A stretch of DNA of 64,000 nucleotides from Fibrivirga algicola (GTDB lineage Bacteria; Bacteroidota; Bacteroidia; Cytophagales; Spirosomataceae), in the NCBI RefSeq assembly GCF_011742925.1, contig NZ_WAEL01000001.1:682001-746000 (forward strand). Direction: 5' to 3'. The first letter of the stretch is position 1. Each line of letters starts with the position of its first letter. Positions 1-9,817 of the stretch are shown piece after piece. The notes beneath the pieces were generated by a model, which saw only the letters and a program-made list of their open reading frames with translations, was not told where the DNA came from and made no database searches. Both the position numbers and the translations under genes were made by a program.

Positions 1-1736
1 AGGTTTTCGCCCAACGTGAGGCGGCCGTTGAGGTGAAGCTTATCCAGTACCGTATAGGTATTGTACTGGTCAACAACTGCCTGGGTTTTGGCCGTAAACC
101 GCTCGGCATCGCTTTTTGTCCACCAGTCGCGGAGGTTACCGGCGGCATCATATTGTCGGCCCTGATCGTCGAAGAGGTGGGTCATTTCGTGGCCAATCAC
201 CATCCCGATACCTCCATAGTTGATGGCATCGTCGGCGTCTTTATCGAAGAAGGGAAATTGCAGGATGCCGGCCGGAAAGACAATCTCGTTGTTGGTCGGG
301 TTAGCGTAGGCATTAACCGTCGGAGGCGTCATGAACCACTCCGCCCGGTCGACGGGCTTATTGATTTTGGCGAACTGTTCGCGCTGGTGGTGTGCCCACG
401 CCCGCCGTACGTTGCCAAAGTAATCGTCGCGCTTGATGGTAACGTCTGAATACTCTTTCCACTTGTCGGGGTACCCAATCTTTTTAACGAATTTGTCGAG
501 CTTCTCCAGGGCAATTTTCTTGGTTTCGGGGGCCATCCAGTCGAGCTTGTTAATGCGCTCCCGGTACACGGTCTGCAGGTTGTCGACCAGCTTCAGCATG
601 CGCTCCTTGGCTTCGGGCGGAAAAAACTTCTTGACCCACAACTGGCCCAGTGCTTCACCCAGTGCTTCATCGACCCGGCCCGAGATGCGTTTCCAGCGGG
701 GCTGCATTTCGGGTTGACCGTACAGGGTTTTATTCCGGAAATTGAAATTAGCCTGCTCGAAGTCCCGACTTAGTAACGCAGCATGGCCGTCGAGCAGATC
801 GAACACAAGAATGTCCTTCAATACGGCGATGGGGATGGTTGGCAGCAGCTTGTTCAGGGCCTGATAATAGCCGGGTTGTCCCACCAGCACTGTGTCTACT
901 TTTGCCAGCTTCATGGTATTCAGTAACTCCCGCCAGTTGAGGGCGGGCATCTGCTTAGTCAAGTCGGCGACGGCCAGCTTGTTGTAGTTGGCTACCGGAT
1001 CGCGCAGGTCTGCCGGGGCTTTGTGCGACTTGGCCAGTGTGGTTTCGACCTGTAGAATGGCCGTAGCCCGGGCCCTGGCCGACACCGAATCGGCACCAAC
1101 CAGCGTAAACAGTTTAGTCACATAGGTCAGAAAGGCGGCCCTGACCTTGCGGGTGGCTTCGTCATTTTTGGCGTAGTACTCTTTCTCGGGCAGCGACGTA
1201 CCTGCCTGGCTAAAGCTGATGCGATTAATGCTGCTCTGGCGGTCATCGGCACCAACGTACACACCAAAGAATTTTCCTCCCGCATCGGTTTCATCGGTGG
1301 CCACGTAGGTTAATACGCTTTTGTAGTCGGTGAGGGCGGCAATCTTCGCCAGTTCTGCCTTTACCGGTTCGTAGCCAAGCTTATCGATCGTGACCGTGTC
1401 CATACCGCTGGCGTACAGATCGCCAACCTGCTGCGCGGCACTGCCGCCGTTAGCATTGCTGCCCGCCACTTCTTCCAGAATCGACTTTGTTTTGAGCTGG
1501 TTCTCATTGTACAACTGGTAAAACGACCCCCAACCGGTTTGGTCGCCTGGAATCTTGGTTTTCTTGACCCAGCCGCCATTGGCATACGTAAAGAAATCGT
1601 TGCCCGGACTCACGGTGGTGTCCATGCCCGATTTGTCGAAGAATGAAGACCGGCTGACCGTTTCCTGCTCTTTTTTCTGGCAGCCTGCCAGCAGCAGACC
1701 AAGCCCGAGCAATAAGTGGTGTTTCAAGGGTGTCAT
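1..1736 (-). CDS. M13-family (neprilysin-like) zinc metallopeptidase, lipoprotein, C-terminus cut by window edge
   Basis: The reading frame starts at the ATG complementary to 1734-1736 and runs off the left edge, so only about 578 N-terminal residues are visible. The start gives a short hydrophobic leader ending in the lipobox LLAGC, so a membrane-anchored lipoprotein is expected. The zinc motif HEMTH, preceded by GMVIG, lies at residues 516-520 (complement of 177-191), followed by LFDDQGRQYD. This matches the M13 (PepO/neprilysin) HExxH helix. Upstream, NAYANPTNNEIVFPAGIL is the typical M13 substrate-cleft segment. M13 enzymes cleave short peptides on the outside of the cell. The second zinc ligand (ExxxD) and the C-terminal part would lie beyond the window. 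Family assignment is firm; substrate is unknown. Confidence 0.93.
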   Translation of the reverse strand, partial: MTPLKHHLLLGLGLLLAGCQKKEQETVSRSSFFDKSGMDTTVSPGNDFFTYANGGWVKKTKIPGDQTGWGSFYQLYNENQLKTKSILEEVAGSNANGGSAAQQVGDLYASGMDTVTIDKLGYEPVKAELAKIAALTDYKSVLTYVATDETDAGGKFFGVYVGADDRQSSINRISFSQAGTSLPEKEYYAKNDEATRKVRAAFLTYVTKLFTLVGADSVSARARATAILQVETTLAKSHKAPADLRDPVANYNKLAVADLTKQMPALNWRELLNTMKLAKVDTVLVGQPGYYQALNKLLPTIPIAVLKDILVFDLLDGHAALLSRDFEQANFNFRNKTLYGQPEMQPRWKRISGRVDEALGEALGQLWVKKFFPPEAKERMLKLVDNLQTVYRERINKLDWMAPETKKIALEKLDKFVKKIGYPDKWKEYSDVTIKRDDYFGNVRRAWAHHQREQFAKINKPVDRAEWFMTPPTVNAYANPTNNEIVFPAGILQFPFFDKDADDAINYGGIGMVIGHEMTHLFDDQGRQYDAAGNLRDWWTKSDAERFTAKTQAVVDQYNTYTVLDKLHLNGRLTLGEN

Positions 1737-1898
1737 GTATCGAGTTTAGCTAATGAATCAAACGAATGTAGGAACTATGCTGCTCTGTAAGCGGGCGGCG
1801 TCTAAAAATCAACGGATACACAAGTACGTTTCGAACTGGCGCGGGGGCACGGTCGCCGAATTATCCGTAAGTTCGCCCCTCACTTATCAACGACGAAC

Positions 1899-2738
1899 AT
1901 GACTGTACAACCGATCGATACCGGCTTTTTTAAACTCGATGGCGGCGCCATGTTTGGCGTAGTGCCTAAGGCACTCTGGCAGAAAAGCGTGCCTGCCGAT
2001 GAGCAGAACCGCTGCAACTGGGCCATGCGCTGCCTGCTGATCGAGGCTGGTAACCGGCTGGTGCTGGTCGACACGGGTATTGGTACGAAGCAGGACGAAA
2101 AGTTTTTTGGTCATTACGCCCTGAACGGTGACGCCACGCTGGCGACCTCGATCCATATGGCGGGCTATTCGCTGAACGAGGTGACAGACGTGTTACTGAC
2201 CCACCTGCACTTCGACCACGTCGGTGGGGCTGTTGAGCGGGTAGGGGATCGCCTTAGCCCAACGTTTTCCAAGGCCGTTTACTGGACACACCCGGCACAT
2301 CTCGACTGGGCCATTCGCCCGAACCCCCGTGAGAAAGCTTCGTTTTTGCGGGAGAACATTGTGCCGTTGCAGGAGAGCGGGCAACTGCAGTTTTTCGGCG
2401 ACACGTACCTGAACATACCGGGACTGGAGCTGATTTACGTGGACGGCCATACGGAGAAGATGGCGTTGCCTAAGCTGACCGTTGGTGACCGCACACTGCT
2501 CTATTGTGCGGACCTTATTCCATCGTCGGCGCACATACCGCTGCCGTATGTAATGAGTTATGATGTGCGGCCGTTACTAACAATGACCGAAAAGGAGCAA
2601 TTGCTCACTGCTGCTGCCGAAAATAACTGGATACTGGTCTTCGAGCACGACGCAGCAACGGAAGTGGCTACCGTGGAGCAAACCGACCGGGGTGTTAAAC
2701 TGCGTGAGCGGGGTACGTTAGCGGAGTTGCTGGGCTAA
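1899..2738 (+). CDS. Metallo-beta-lactamase-fold hydrolase (lactonase/glyoxalase II-like)
   Basis: A 279-residue cytoplasmic protein without signal peptide. The MBL-fold metal site is clear: THLHFDHVGG at residues 101-110 supplies H102, H104, D106 and H107, and VDGHTEKM near residue 180 and CADLIPS near residue 208 give the later metal ligands. Length and the xHxDH spacing fit the branch that contains N-acyl-homoserine lactonases and other small-molecule hydrolases rather than true beta-lactamases, which are exported. The gene stands alone, downstream of the divergent M13 peptidase and about 60 bases before the patatin gene on the same strand. Substrate cannot be told from sequence; quorum quenching is possible but unsupported. 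Confidence 0.85.
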   Translation: MTVQPIDTGFFKLDGGAMFGVVPKALWQKSVPADEQNRCNWAMRCLLIEAGNRLVLVDTGIGTKQDEKFFGHYALNGDATLATSIHMAGYSLNEVTDVLLTHLHFDHVGGAVERVGDRLSPTFSKAVYWTHPAHLDWAIRPNPREKASFLRENIVPLQESGQLQFFGDTYLNIPGLELIYVDGHTEKMALPKLTVGDRTLLYCADLIPSSAHIPLPYVMSYDVRPLLTMTEKEQLLTAAAENNWILVFEHDAATEVATVEQTDRGVKLRERGTLAELLG

Positions 2739-2801
2739 ACTTTCAGCCTGTACAGTACGTTTGCGAAAGACGAGTATCGTAGTAGAAATAGCTGTAACTC
2801 A

Positions 2802-3563
2802 ATGAAGATTGGCTTGGTTTTATCGGGCGGGGGTGCCCGGGGCATTGCCCACCTCGGCGTCATTAAAGCCCTTCAGGAGCAGGGTATTGATGTTTGCCGA
2901 CTGTCGGGAACAAGTGCCGGTGCCATCACAGGTGCGCTGACGGCAACAGGGTACCTGCCCGATGAATCGCTGAAAATTATTGAGTCGTCGTCGTTTGTGC
3001 GCCACCTACGCCCCGCCTGGACCCGTATGGGTCTGTTGCGTATCGATACCGCCATCGACCTGTACCGGAAGTACATTCCAAAAGATAGTTTCGAGGCGCT
3101 GGCCATTCCGCTTCATGTGGCGGCGGTAGACCTCAATGCGGGGGAACTGATCATTTTTGAAGAGGGCGAACTCATCCGCCCGGTACTTGCCTCCTGCTGT
3201 TTACCGGGTATTTTCGAGCCCATGCTGATCAATAAGAAGCAGTATATCGACGGTGGAGCGCTGAATAACCTGCCCATTGAGCCGTTGCTGGGTAAAGTCG
3301 ATTATATTATCGGGTCTCACTGCAATCCGTTTCCGGCCAATAAGCCCATCCGCACGGCGCGGGGCGTTATTGAGCGCAGTTTGGTATTATCCGTGCGGAG
3401 CAAAACCACTGAGCGGTTGGCCCTGTGTAACTATGTCATTGAGCCGCCCTCACTGGTCAACTACAGCGTTTCAGACATTCGTCATGCCCGCGAAATATTT
3501 CAGGCGGGTTACCGGCATGCCCGTACTTTGCGTGTAGCCGACGCTATTTCCAGCGCGCTCTAA
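2802..3563 (+). CDS. Patatin-like phospholipase (RssA type)
   Basis: A 253-residue protein with the complete patatin catalytic dyad. The oxyanion loop SGGGARG is at residues 8-14, the nucleophile elbow GTSAG at 36-40 makes Ser38 the nucleophile, and the DGG motif at 150-152 supplies Asp150. The size and close spacing of these motifs match the small bacterial RssA/YchK-like esterases. No signal peptide is present, so a cytoplasmic or inner-membrane-associated lipid acyl hydrolase is expected. It follows the MBL hydrolase with a 63-base gap and may share its transcript. A second, more distant patatin lies at 50320-51294 on the other strand. Natural substrate unknown. Confidence 0.9.
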   Translation: MKIGLVLSGGGARGIAHLGVIKALQEQGIDVCRLSGTSAGAITGALTATGYLPDESLKIIESSSFVRHLRPAWTRMGLLRIDTAIDLYRKYIPKDSFEALAIPLHVAAVDLNAGELIIFEEGELIRPVLASCCLPGIFEPMLINKKQYIDGGALNNLPIEPLLGKVDYIIGSHCNPFPANKPIRTARGVIERSLVLSVRSKTTERLALCNYVIEPPSLVNYSVSDIRHAREIFQAGYRHARTLRVADAISSAL

Positions 3564-3870
3564 CTACTTAAGTATTTTACGGGTAAAAATCAGCTTTTCA
3601 GCTGACATAAGGACTTATATTGCCTTTTGTGTTTATTAAATAGGGATTTTTTGGTGATATATATACATTATATTCAGTTTCATAGCATCAGGAGATATAT
3701 TTATATAATTAGACATAACAGGTATAGTTAGAAGATTATTTTGGATAATATCAAAAGGTCAAAATAAAAGATTGTCGAAGTAGATTAAATCCCTTGTTTG
3801 TGAATTGTCGATTAGTAGATTTGCTGATTCAGTAATTGACGTATTTACACTTAATCGAAAGCTAGTCTAC
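3564..3870. other. AT-rich spacer and leader of the first SusC gene
   Basis: These 307 bases hold no gene. The first part has a small perfect hairpin (TCAGCT-TTTC-AGCTGA near 3592-3607) without a T-run, a doubtful terminator for the patatin gene. The middle is strikingly AT-rich. The last 80 bases carry the promoter listed separately. Confidence 0.6.
3794..3823 (+). promoter_or_regulatory. Bacteroidota-type promoter of the first SusC operon
   Basis: TTG at 3794-3796, 19 bases, then TAGATTTG at 3816-3823 fits the Bacteroidota consensus (TTG, N19, TAnnTTTG) exactly. Transcription would begin near 3830, which rules out an upstream TTG start at 3805 in the SusC frame and supports the ATG at 3871. 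Confidence 0.65.
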
Positions 3871-6800
3871 ATGAGGAAATTACTACTTATGAGCTTCCTA
3901 TTGGTTTGCTCGGTCTGTTCCATGAGTTTGGCGCAGGACAGAATCGTAACGGGTAAAGTGACCTCGGCGGATGATGGTGCAGCTATGCCTGGCGTATCCA
4001 TTGTCATCAAGGGAACTACACGCGGAGTCAACGCCGATGCAAGTGGATCGTACTCGATCAGCGTACCGGCTCGGGGCGCGAAACTGGTGTTCAGCTTTGT
4101 TGGATCAACCCCGCAGGAGATTGAGGTGACCAACCAGGCCACTATTAACGTAAGTCTGGAGAGTGACAGTAAGCAACTGGGCGAAGTAGTAGTAACAGCT
4201 CAGGGTGTAGTACGCGAAAAAAGGGCATTGGGGTACGCTGTTACGGCCGTCGATAAAAAATCAATTGAAGATCGTCCAATTGCCGACGTAGGGCGGGTAT
4301 TACAGGGGAAAGTGCCCGGCGTAAACATCACCGCTACATCGGGGGTGTCGGGCACAGGGACCAACATCACCATTCGTGGTTATTCGTCAATTACGGGGTC
4401 AAACCAGCCTCTGTTTGTAGTCGATGGCGTTCCGTTCAACTCCAACACTAATACGCGGGGCGGATTTACCGGTGGCGGTCAGTCATCGTCGAGCCGTTTC
4501 CTGGACCTCGATCCTAACAATGTAGAGAATATCGTGGTCCTGAAAGGGCTGGCAGCAACAGTAACCTACGGCGACCAGGGCCGGAATGGCGTTATTCTGG
4601 TGACGACGAAAAACGGCAGCAAGAAGGCGCGTAAAACGGAGTTTACCTTAACCCAATCGTTCTTTACCAACAAAGCTCACCTGCCTGTTTACCAGAATGA
4701 ATATGTCGGTGGGTTTCAGCAGAACTTAGGCTACTTCTTCAGCAATTGGGGCCCAACTCTCGCAGAAGCGGCCATTTATCCGTCGCAAAACACAAACACA
4801 GCGCTGACCAATCACCCGTACGCGTTTCTGTCGGTGGCGTCAACAAGAGCTGCTTTGGCTGATTATGTGGCGTCGGTGAGTCCCTACAAAATGCAGGTGT
4901 TTCCGAACAACATCAGCGATTTTTTCCGGACAGGTCAAATATCGAACACCTCGCTTAACATCTCGGGGGGTGGCGAAAAAGTGAGCTATAACGCGTCGGC
5001 CGGTTACAACGATGAGGGTGGTTATATTCCCAACAACGGTCTGAAACGGCTAAACCTCGGTCTGGGTATCAACGCGCAGATGAGCAAGCGGCTCACCGTG
5101 CAGACGTCTATCAACTTTGCTAATACCGACCAGTTTGCACCGCCACTCAGTGCCGGTCAGGGCAACAACGCCAACGATTTTCCGTCGGTGCTGGCCAACG
5201 TAATGTACACGCCCCGGCAGGTCGATCTAATGGGTTGGCCATATGAAAACCCCACCGATGGCAGCTCCGTCTATTTCCGCAGCGGCAACGACATTCCGAA
5301 CCCACGCTGGGTGCTTGAAAACTACAAAACAACGGGCGTGGTCAACCGGGTATTTGCCGCCACCACCGCTACGTACGATTTTGGGAAAGATCTGATGCTG
5401 TTGTACAAAGTAGGTCTGGATACGTATGACGAAACGCAGGAGTTTAAGCTCAACAAAGGCGGTGTTCAGTTCGTAAACGGCTTTTACAACACCCTGAATT
5501 TCAAGAACACGATCTGGGATAACAGCCTCATTCTGTCGTACTCAAAATCGTTGAACGATAAGCTGGCCCTGTCGGGGAAGGTAGGCGGCAACCTGCGGAA
5601 CGACCGGTTCAGCCAGTACAATATTACGAGCCAGAACCAATTGGCCAGAAACCTGTTCCGTCACTCAAATTTCATTGATAATGTGGCGTCGAACTTTACC
5701 TCGGAGCAAACCCGGATGGGTATTTTCGGGGAGTTAACGGCTGATTACAACAACTTTCTGTTTCTGAATTTTGCCGGTCGGAGCGACTGGACGTCAACCG
5801 TCGAGAAAGAGAATCGCCAGATATTCTATCCCTCGGGCAGTATCTCGTTTATCCCTACCACGGCGTTTCAGGGATTAAGCTCATCGACGCTGAGCTTTCT
5901 GAAACTCCGGGCGGGTGTGGGTACGTCGGCGGGTTTTCCTAACCCATACAGCACGCGCAACATTCTGAACCAGAGTGCCAGAGGATGGCTTAACGGGGGG
6001 ACGCCTGTGCAAACGCACTCGGTGGACAACACGCTGGGTAACCCAAATTTGAAGCCCGAACTGCATAGCGAAGTGGAATTTGGCCTGGAAGGGAAGCTGT
6101 TCAACAGCCGCATTGGGTTCGACCTTACGGCTTACCGGCGCATTACCCGTGACCTGATCACCAACTCGCCACTCGATGCCGCTACCGGTTTTACCCAAAC
6201 AACGATCAACATTGGTAAGATCCGGAACCAGGGGATTGAACTTAGCCTGAACGCGGCCATCCTGCGTGGTCGTGCGCTGGGCTGGGACCTGACGGCGAAC
6301 TACTCGCGCAACGAACCGATTGTGCTCGACCTCGGAGGTACGTTACAGGAGGTACAGGTGACCGGCTTTGGATCGTCGCTGGGAAACTACGCTATTGTTG
6401 GGCAGCCGTTCAACATCATCAAGGGCACGGGCTTCCGTCGGAACGAACAGGGCCAACTGCTGATCGGCAACAACGGCTATCTACAGGCCACTACGTCGCC
6501 CGTGGTGCTGGGTGACCCCAACCCTGCGTTCACCACCAGTTTGATCAATGACTTTAGTTATAAAGGATTGTCGCTGAGCGTGATGATGTCGTACCGGCAC
6601 GGTGGCGTGATGTACTCGTCATCGGCTGGAGCCCTGCTGGGCCGTGGTCTGACGATCGACAATTCCCTGGAAGCGGGTTATGACCGGGCGCAAACCTTCA
6701 TTTTCCCCGGTGTGAAAGCAGACGGAACACCGAATACCACTCAGGTAACGGCCTCAGACGTAGCCTTCAACAACGTGTATTTCTTTGGTGACGAAGGCCG

Positions 6801-7065
6801 GATTTTCGACGGCTCTACCATCCGGTTGCAGGAAGTGTCGTTGTCGTACCAACTGCCAAAAGCCCTATTGGGTAAAGCCTTTATCAAAGCAGCTTCGCTC
6901 TCGTTCTCGGGCAACAACCTGTGGTACAGAGCTATAAACATGCCCAAGGGCCTGAACTTCGATACAGATAATCTGGGCCTCGGGGTTGGTAACGGACTAG
7001 GTTTTGAATTCCTGACTGGTCCAAGTGCCCGTCGGGTTGGTGGCACGCTGAAACTGACTTTCTAA
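3871..7065 (+). CDS. SusC/RagA-family TonB-linked outer membrane protein (first locus)
   Basis: A 1064-residue outer-membrane transporter. It starts at ATG 3871 with a signal peptide ending in SLAQ (about 22 residues). A carboxypeptidase D regulatory-like domain follows (VTGKVTSADDG through INVSLES, about 25-105), then the plug (GEVVVTAQG, IRGYSSITGSNQPLFVVDGVP) and a long beta barrel ending in LKLTF with a C-terminal Phe. No STN domain is present, so it is not of the FecA-like signalling type. SusC proteins import polymers or oligomers through a TonB-driven channel capped by a SusD lipoprotein; the partner here starts 81 bases downstream. The plug has LKGLAATVTYGDQG where most SusC proteins have a DASAxAIYGSRAANG segment. 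Ligand unknown. Confidence 0.95.
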   Translation: MRKLLLMSFLLVCSVCSMSLAQDRIVTGKVTSADDGAAMPGVSIVIKGTTRGVNADASGSYSISVPARGAKLVFSFVGSTPQEIEVTNQATINVSLESDSKQLGEVVVTAQGVVREKRALGYAVTAVDKKSIEDRPIADVGRVLQGKVPGVNITATSGVSGTGTNITIRGYSSITGSNQPLFVVDGVPFNSNTNTRGGFTGGGQSSSSRFLDLDPNNVENIVVLKGLAATVTYGDQGRNGVILVTTKNGSKKARKTEFTLTQSFFTNKAHLPVYQNEYVGGFQQNLGYFFSNWGPTLAEAAIYPSQNTNTALTNHPYAFLSVASTRAALADYVASVSPYKMQVFPNNISDFFRTGQISNTSLNISGGGEKVSYNASAGYNDEGGYIPNNGLKRLNLGLGINAQMSKRLTVQTSINFANTDQFAPPLSAGQGNNANDFPSVLANVMYTPRQVDLMGWPYENPTDGSSVYFRSGNDIPNPRWVLENYKTTGVVNRVFAATTATYDFGKDLMLLYKVGLDTYDETQEFKLNKGGVQFVNGFYNTLNFKNTIWDNSLILSYSKSLNDKLALSGKVGGNLRNDRFSQYNITSQNQLARNLFRHSNFIDNVASNFTSEQTRMGIFGELTADYNNFLFLNFAGRSDWTSTVEKENRQIFYPSGSISFIPTTAFQGLSSSTLSFLKLRAGVGTSAGFPNPYSTRNILNQSARGWLNGGTPVQTHSVDNTLGNPNLKPELHSEVEFGLEGKLFNSRIGFDLTAYRRITRDLITNSPLDAATGFTQTTINIGKIRNQGIELSLNAAILRGRALGWDLTANYSRNEPIVLDLGGTLQEVQVTGFGSSLGNYAIVGQPFNIIKGTGFRRNEQGQLLIGNNGYLQATTSPVVLGDPNPAFTTSLINDFSYKGLSLSVMMSYRHGGVMYSSSAGALLGRGLTIDNSLEAGYDRAQTFIFPGVKADGTPNTTQVTASDVAFNNVYFFGDEGRIFDGSTIRLQEVSLSYQLPKALLGKAFIKAASLSFSGNNLWYRAINMPKGLNFDTDNLGLGVGNGLGFEFLTGPSARRVGGTLKLTF

Positions 7066-7146
7066 CCTTATCGGTGTACCGTGCTTTGCCCATTATACCG
7101 GGCATCGCGCATGACAACCATCTCTCATTTGTTCTCTCGCAATACG

Positions 7147-8793
7147 ATGAAAAAGATAGTCAAACTGTCAATAATGGCCCTGTGTGCTGTGTTTGTCAGC
7201 TCCTGTAAACTGGATTTGCTGGACAATCCAAATGCAGTGACCACCAAAAACACGGATATTAATTACCTGCTTAGCCAGATTGAACTAAGCTACGCCGGGC
7301 ATTTCAACCAGGTGAGCGATCCGGGTATGCGGCTGACCCGGATGCTCAATCAGGGAGCGGCTATTTATGATAACGCCGTGTCGCCCGGTAGTCAGGATGG
7401 AACCTGGTCTACGGCCTATGCAGGCATTCTGAACGACATAAAAACGATTGTGCCGCTGGCCGAAGGAAACGAGTTGTTTGTGCATGCGGGCATTGCCCGT
7501 ACGCTCCGCGCTTCGGTGCTGGCCAATATGGTCGATGTGTTCGGCGATGTGCCCTATTCAGAAGCGTTGAACGCCGATAACTTCAACCCGAAAGTGGAGA
7601 GCGGTGCCACCATTTATACTGCCGCGCTGGCCGATCTGGATAAGGCGATCGAAAACTTCAATGCCAAGTCGAAAGCGGGAGCCCCGGGCGATCTGTATTT
7701 TGCCGGTACGATTGATAGCTGGATACGTACCGCCAACACTATGAAGCTGAAACTGCTGCTGAACCGTCGATTAATCGATAAAGCAGGGTCTACGGCGGGC
7801 ATTAGTGCGCTGGTGACTGCCGACAAACTGATCTCGACAGCGGCACAAAACTTCGTATTCAAATACGGCACCAACCTGACCAACCCCGATACCCGACACC
7901 CGCGTTACGCTGGTCAGTATTCGCCTACGGGGGGTGGCGATTACCAGTCTAACTCGTACATGGGAACGATGTATGAGAGCAAGGGTGCCCCGGACCCACG
8001 AATGCGCTTTTACTTCTATCGCCAGGTGGTCGTAAACACGAAAGACGTAAACGAACTGCGGTGCATTACCAACCAGAAACCCGCACACTATGGCAACAAT
8101 GACTACTTCTGTCTGCCCACGTCAGTAGGCTACTGGGGCCGCGACCATCTAAGCAACGAGGGTATTCCACCAGATGGTCTGAAGCGTACGGCCTGGGGCG
8201 TATACCCCGCCGGTGGTTCGTTCGACGACGACGCGGGTAAGCCGGTGACACTGGGTGCCGGTGCTGGCGGGGCGGGTATTCATCCGATCATGATGCGCTC
8301 ATTCGTCGATTTCATGTTGGCCGAAGCCGCTCTGCAACTGGGTGTGTCGGGTAACCCCAGAGCCCTCTTGAAATCAGGTATCGAAAAATCAATGGCTGAT
8401 GTGCGTACACTGGCACTCGGCACCGGCGAGGCGGGCAAGATTGCCACGTTTGAAGCCGACAAGAAGATCGTCTGGGCCGATGAGGTGACGAAGTATGTCA
8501 ATAAAGTGCTTGCCAATTACGATGCCGCCACTACCGACGACGCTAAAATGAACATTATTGGCACCGAATACTGGCTGGCTTTGCACGGAAACGGCGTTGA
8601 AGCGTACAACCTGTATCGCCGCACAGGCAAGCCCGCTAATCAGCAGCCTGCGCTGGAAGTAAATCCGGGTCAGTTTGTCCGTTCGTTCTATTATCCAACC
8701 TCGTTTATCGCCCGCAACGCCAACGCGAAGCAGAAAGCGAGTATGGCCGTTCCTGTGTTCTGGGATACCAATCCTGCGGGATTTGTGAAATAA
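7147..8793 (+). CDS. SusD/RagB-family outer membrane lipoprotein (SusD-like 2 group)
   Basis: A 548-residue lipoprotein starting at ATG 7147; the frame is open upstream to 7081, but only this start puts the hydrophobic leader and lipobox VSSC at the right distance. The N-terminus continues KLDLLDNPNAVT, with helical repeats that include YAGILNDIKTIVPLAEG, VDVFGDVPYSEAL and a C-terminal part with PALEVNPGQFVRS and RNANAKQKAS. The VFGDVPYSEAL element and overall length suit the SusD-like_2 group, which caps the SusC channel and binds the nutrient at the cell surface. It is the second gene of the operon, followed by a small lipoprotein 45 bases downstream. No nearby gene tells the ligand. Confidence 0.92.
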   Translation: MKKIVKLSIMALCAVFVSSCKLDLLDNPNAVTTKNTDINYLLSQIELSYAGHFNQVSDPGMRLTRMLNQGAAIYDNAVSPGSQDGTWSTAYAGILNDIKTIVPLAEGNELFVHAGIARTLRASVLANMVDVFGDVPYSEALNADNFNPKVESGATIYTAALADLDKAIENFNAKSKAGAPGDLYFAGTIDSWIRTANTMKLKLLLNRRLIDKAGSTAGISALVTADKLISTAAQNFVFKYGTNLTNPDTRHPRYAGQYSPTGGGDYQSNSYMGTMYESKGAPDPRMRFYFYRQVVVNTKDVNELRCITNQKPAHYGNNDYFCLPTSVGYWGRDHLSNEGIPPDGLKRTAWGVYPAGGSFDDDAGKPVTLGAGAGGAGIHPIMMRSFVDFMLAEAALQLGVSGNPRALLKSGIEKSMADVRTLALGTGEAGKIATFEADKKIVWADEVTKYVNKVLANYDAATTDDAKMNIIGTEYWLALHGNGVEAYNLYRRTGKPANQQPALEVNPGQFVRSFYYPTSFIARNANAKQKASMAVPVFWDTNPAGFVK

Positions 8794-8838
8794 TGGTTAA
8801 TCGATGTTCTACGATTTTTGATCTTCAATCAAGTACTC

Positions 8839-9414
8839 ATGAAATATGTCAACAACCTGGCCTTACTGCTGATGACGGTGGTGCTGGCGGTATCCTGCAA
8901 AACGCAGATGATTGATAAACTGGACGATTTCAATCTGGAGCAGGGCGGGTATATGCGTACAGTAACGCCTTACCCGGTGTTGGCCGCTACGTTTGCCGTC
9001 AGTAAAGAAAATATGGGCGGTACTAAAATGGAGTTTGTTGCTGAGGCGGTTACGCCAAATGGCGGGGCTAATTTCGCCAGCTACGACCTGTCGATCCGGT
9101 TCGTTGATGCAACACCAGCCAACGGTACTCTAACGACCAGTATTGTGAGCCTGAAGTCGATTCCTGCGTCGGCCTACACGAAAGACCCGATTACGGGTTA
9201 CCCACGGGCAACTATTTCGGTGACTGGCGCAGAAGCACTGACGGCCACTAAGCTAACTGCCAACGATGTGTCGATTGGTGATCGGTTCGAGGTGACGGCT
9301 ACCATGAAGCTCACCGATGGTAAAACGTTCACCGCCGCTAACACTGCCGCCGACATAACGGGTGGCGCGTTTTACAGTTCACCATTTTTCTACCGAATTA
9401 ATGTAGTTAAATAG
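8839..9414 (+). CDS. Small lipoprotein associated with SusC/SusD, unknown function
   Basis: A 191-residue lipoprotein starting at ATG 8839 (the frame extends upstream without a better start). The leader ends in the lipobox AVSC, so it is probably anchored in the outer membrane. The mature part is beta-rich with no Cys and no catalytic motif I recognise; ASYDLSIRFVDATPANG and the closing FFYRINVVK suggest an immunoglobulin-like or beta-sandwich fold. Its place as third gene after SusC and SusD, before a strong terminator, suggests a surface-exposed accessory binding lipoprotein (SusE-like role). That role is inference from position. Confidence 0.75.
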   Translation: MKYVNNLALLLMTVVLAVSCKTQMIDKLDDFNLEQGGYMRTVTPYPVLAATFAVSKENMGGTKMEFVAEAVTPNGGANFASYDLSIRFVDATPANGTLTTSIVSLKSIPASAYTKDPITGYPRATISVTGAEALTATKLTANDVSIGDRFEVTATMKLTDGKTFTAANTAADITGGAFYSSPFFYRINVVK

Positions 9415-9438
9415 GCAGACTCGGTATGTGTGAACACA

Positions 9439-9489
9439 GGTCTTTCCAGGTACGTCTATTTGTCCGGCGTACCTGGAAAGACCTTTTTT
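9439..9489 (+). terminator. Rho-independent terminator of the first SusC/SusD operon
   Basis: A perfect 16-base-pair stem (9439-9454 with 9468-9483) with a 13-base loop is followed by six T. Both arms contain the GGTACG/CGTACC word that recurs in this window. Confidence 0.9.
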
Positions 9490-9740
9490 ATACCTGTTTG
9501 GCAAGGCAGTGCTCAGGTAGCTTAACGCTGAGTTCCAGGATACTTAGCTCACTCGTTATAACGGCAAGTTGATTCGACAACAGCAATGGACTTGTGCTGA
9601 GTAAATTATAGGAGTAAGCTACTCATGTCTGCTATGTACTTATTTATAGCTGATGTTTCTTAGATTAGTATAATGTAAAAATATAATTTTGATATTATGT
9701 GTTTTGTCAAAAGAAAAATTGGCATCGTTGAAATAGGTTG

Positions 9741-9771
9741 TTGTGTGCAGACATTTTGCCTCTTAGTTTTG
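9741..9771 (+). promoter_or_regulatory. Bacteroidota-type promoter of the second SusC operon
   Basis: TTG at 9741-9743, 20 bases, then TAGTTTTG at 9764-9771 fits the TTG / TAnnTTTG consensus. A start near 9778 leaves a leader of about 40 bases before ATG 9818. Confidence 0.6.
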
Positions 9772-9817
9772 TTACAAACTAGTTAGCGTAATTCAACTTA
9801 CTAAAAATTGAAAACTT

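Larger units (their letters stand above)
9415..9817. other. Intergenic region between the two SusC/SusD loci
   Basis: About 400 bases without a gene. It opens with the terminator at 9439-9489 and ends with the promoter at 9741-9771. The stretch 9490-9740 becomes AT-rich from about 9640; I see no further structure in it. Confidence 0.6.

Noticed and set aside
3805-3870. TTG start 66 bases upstream of the SusC ATG
   Set aside because: It lies inside the promoter (3794-3823) and would add residues before the signal peptide.
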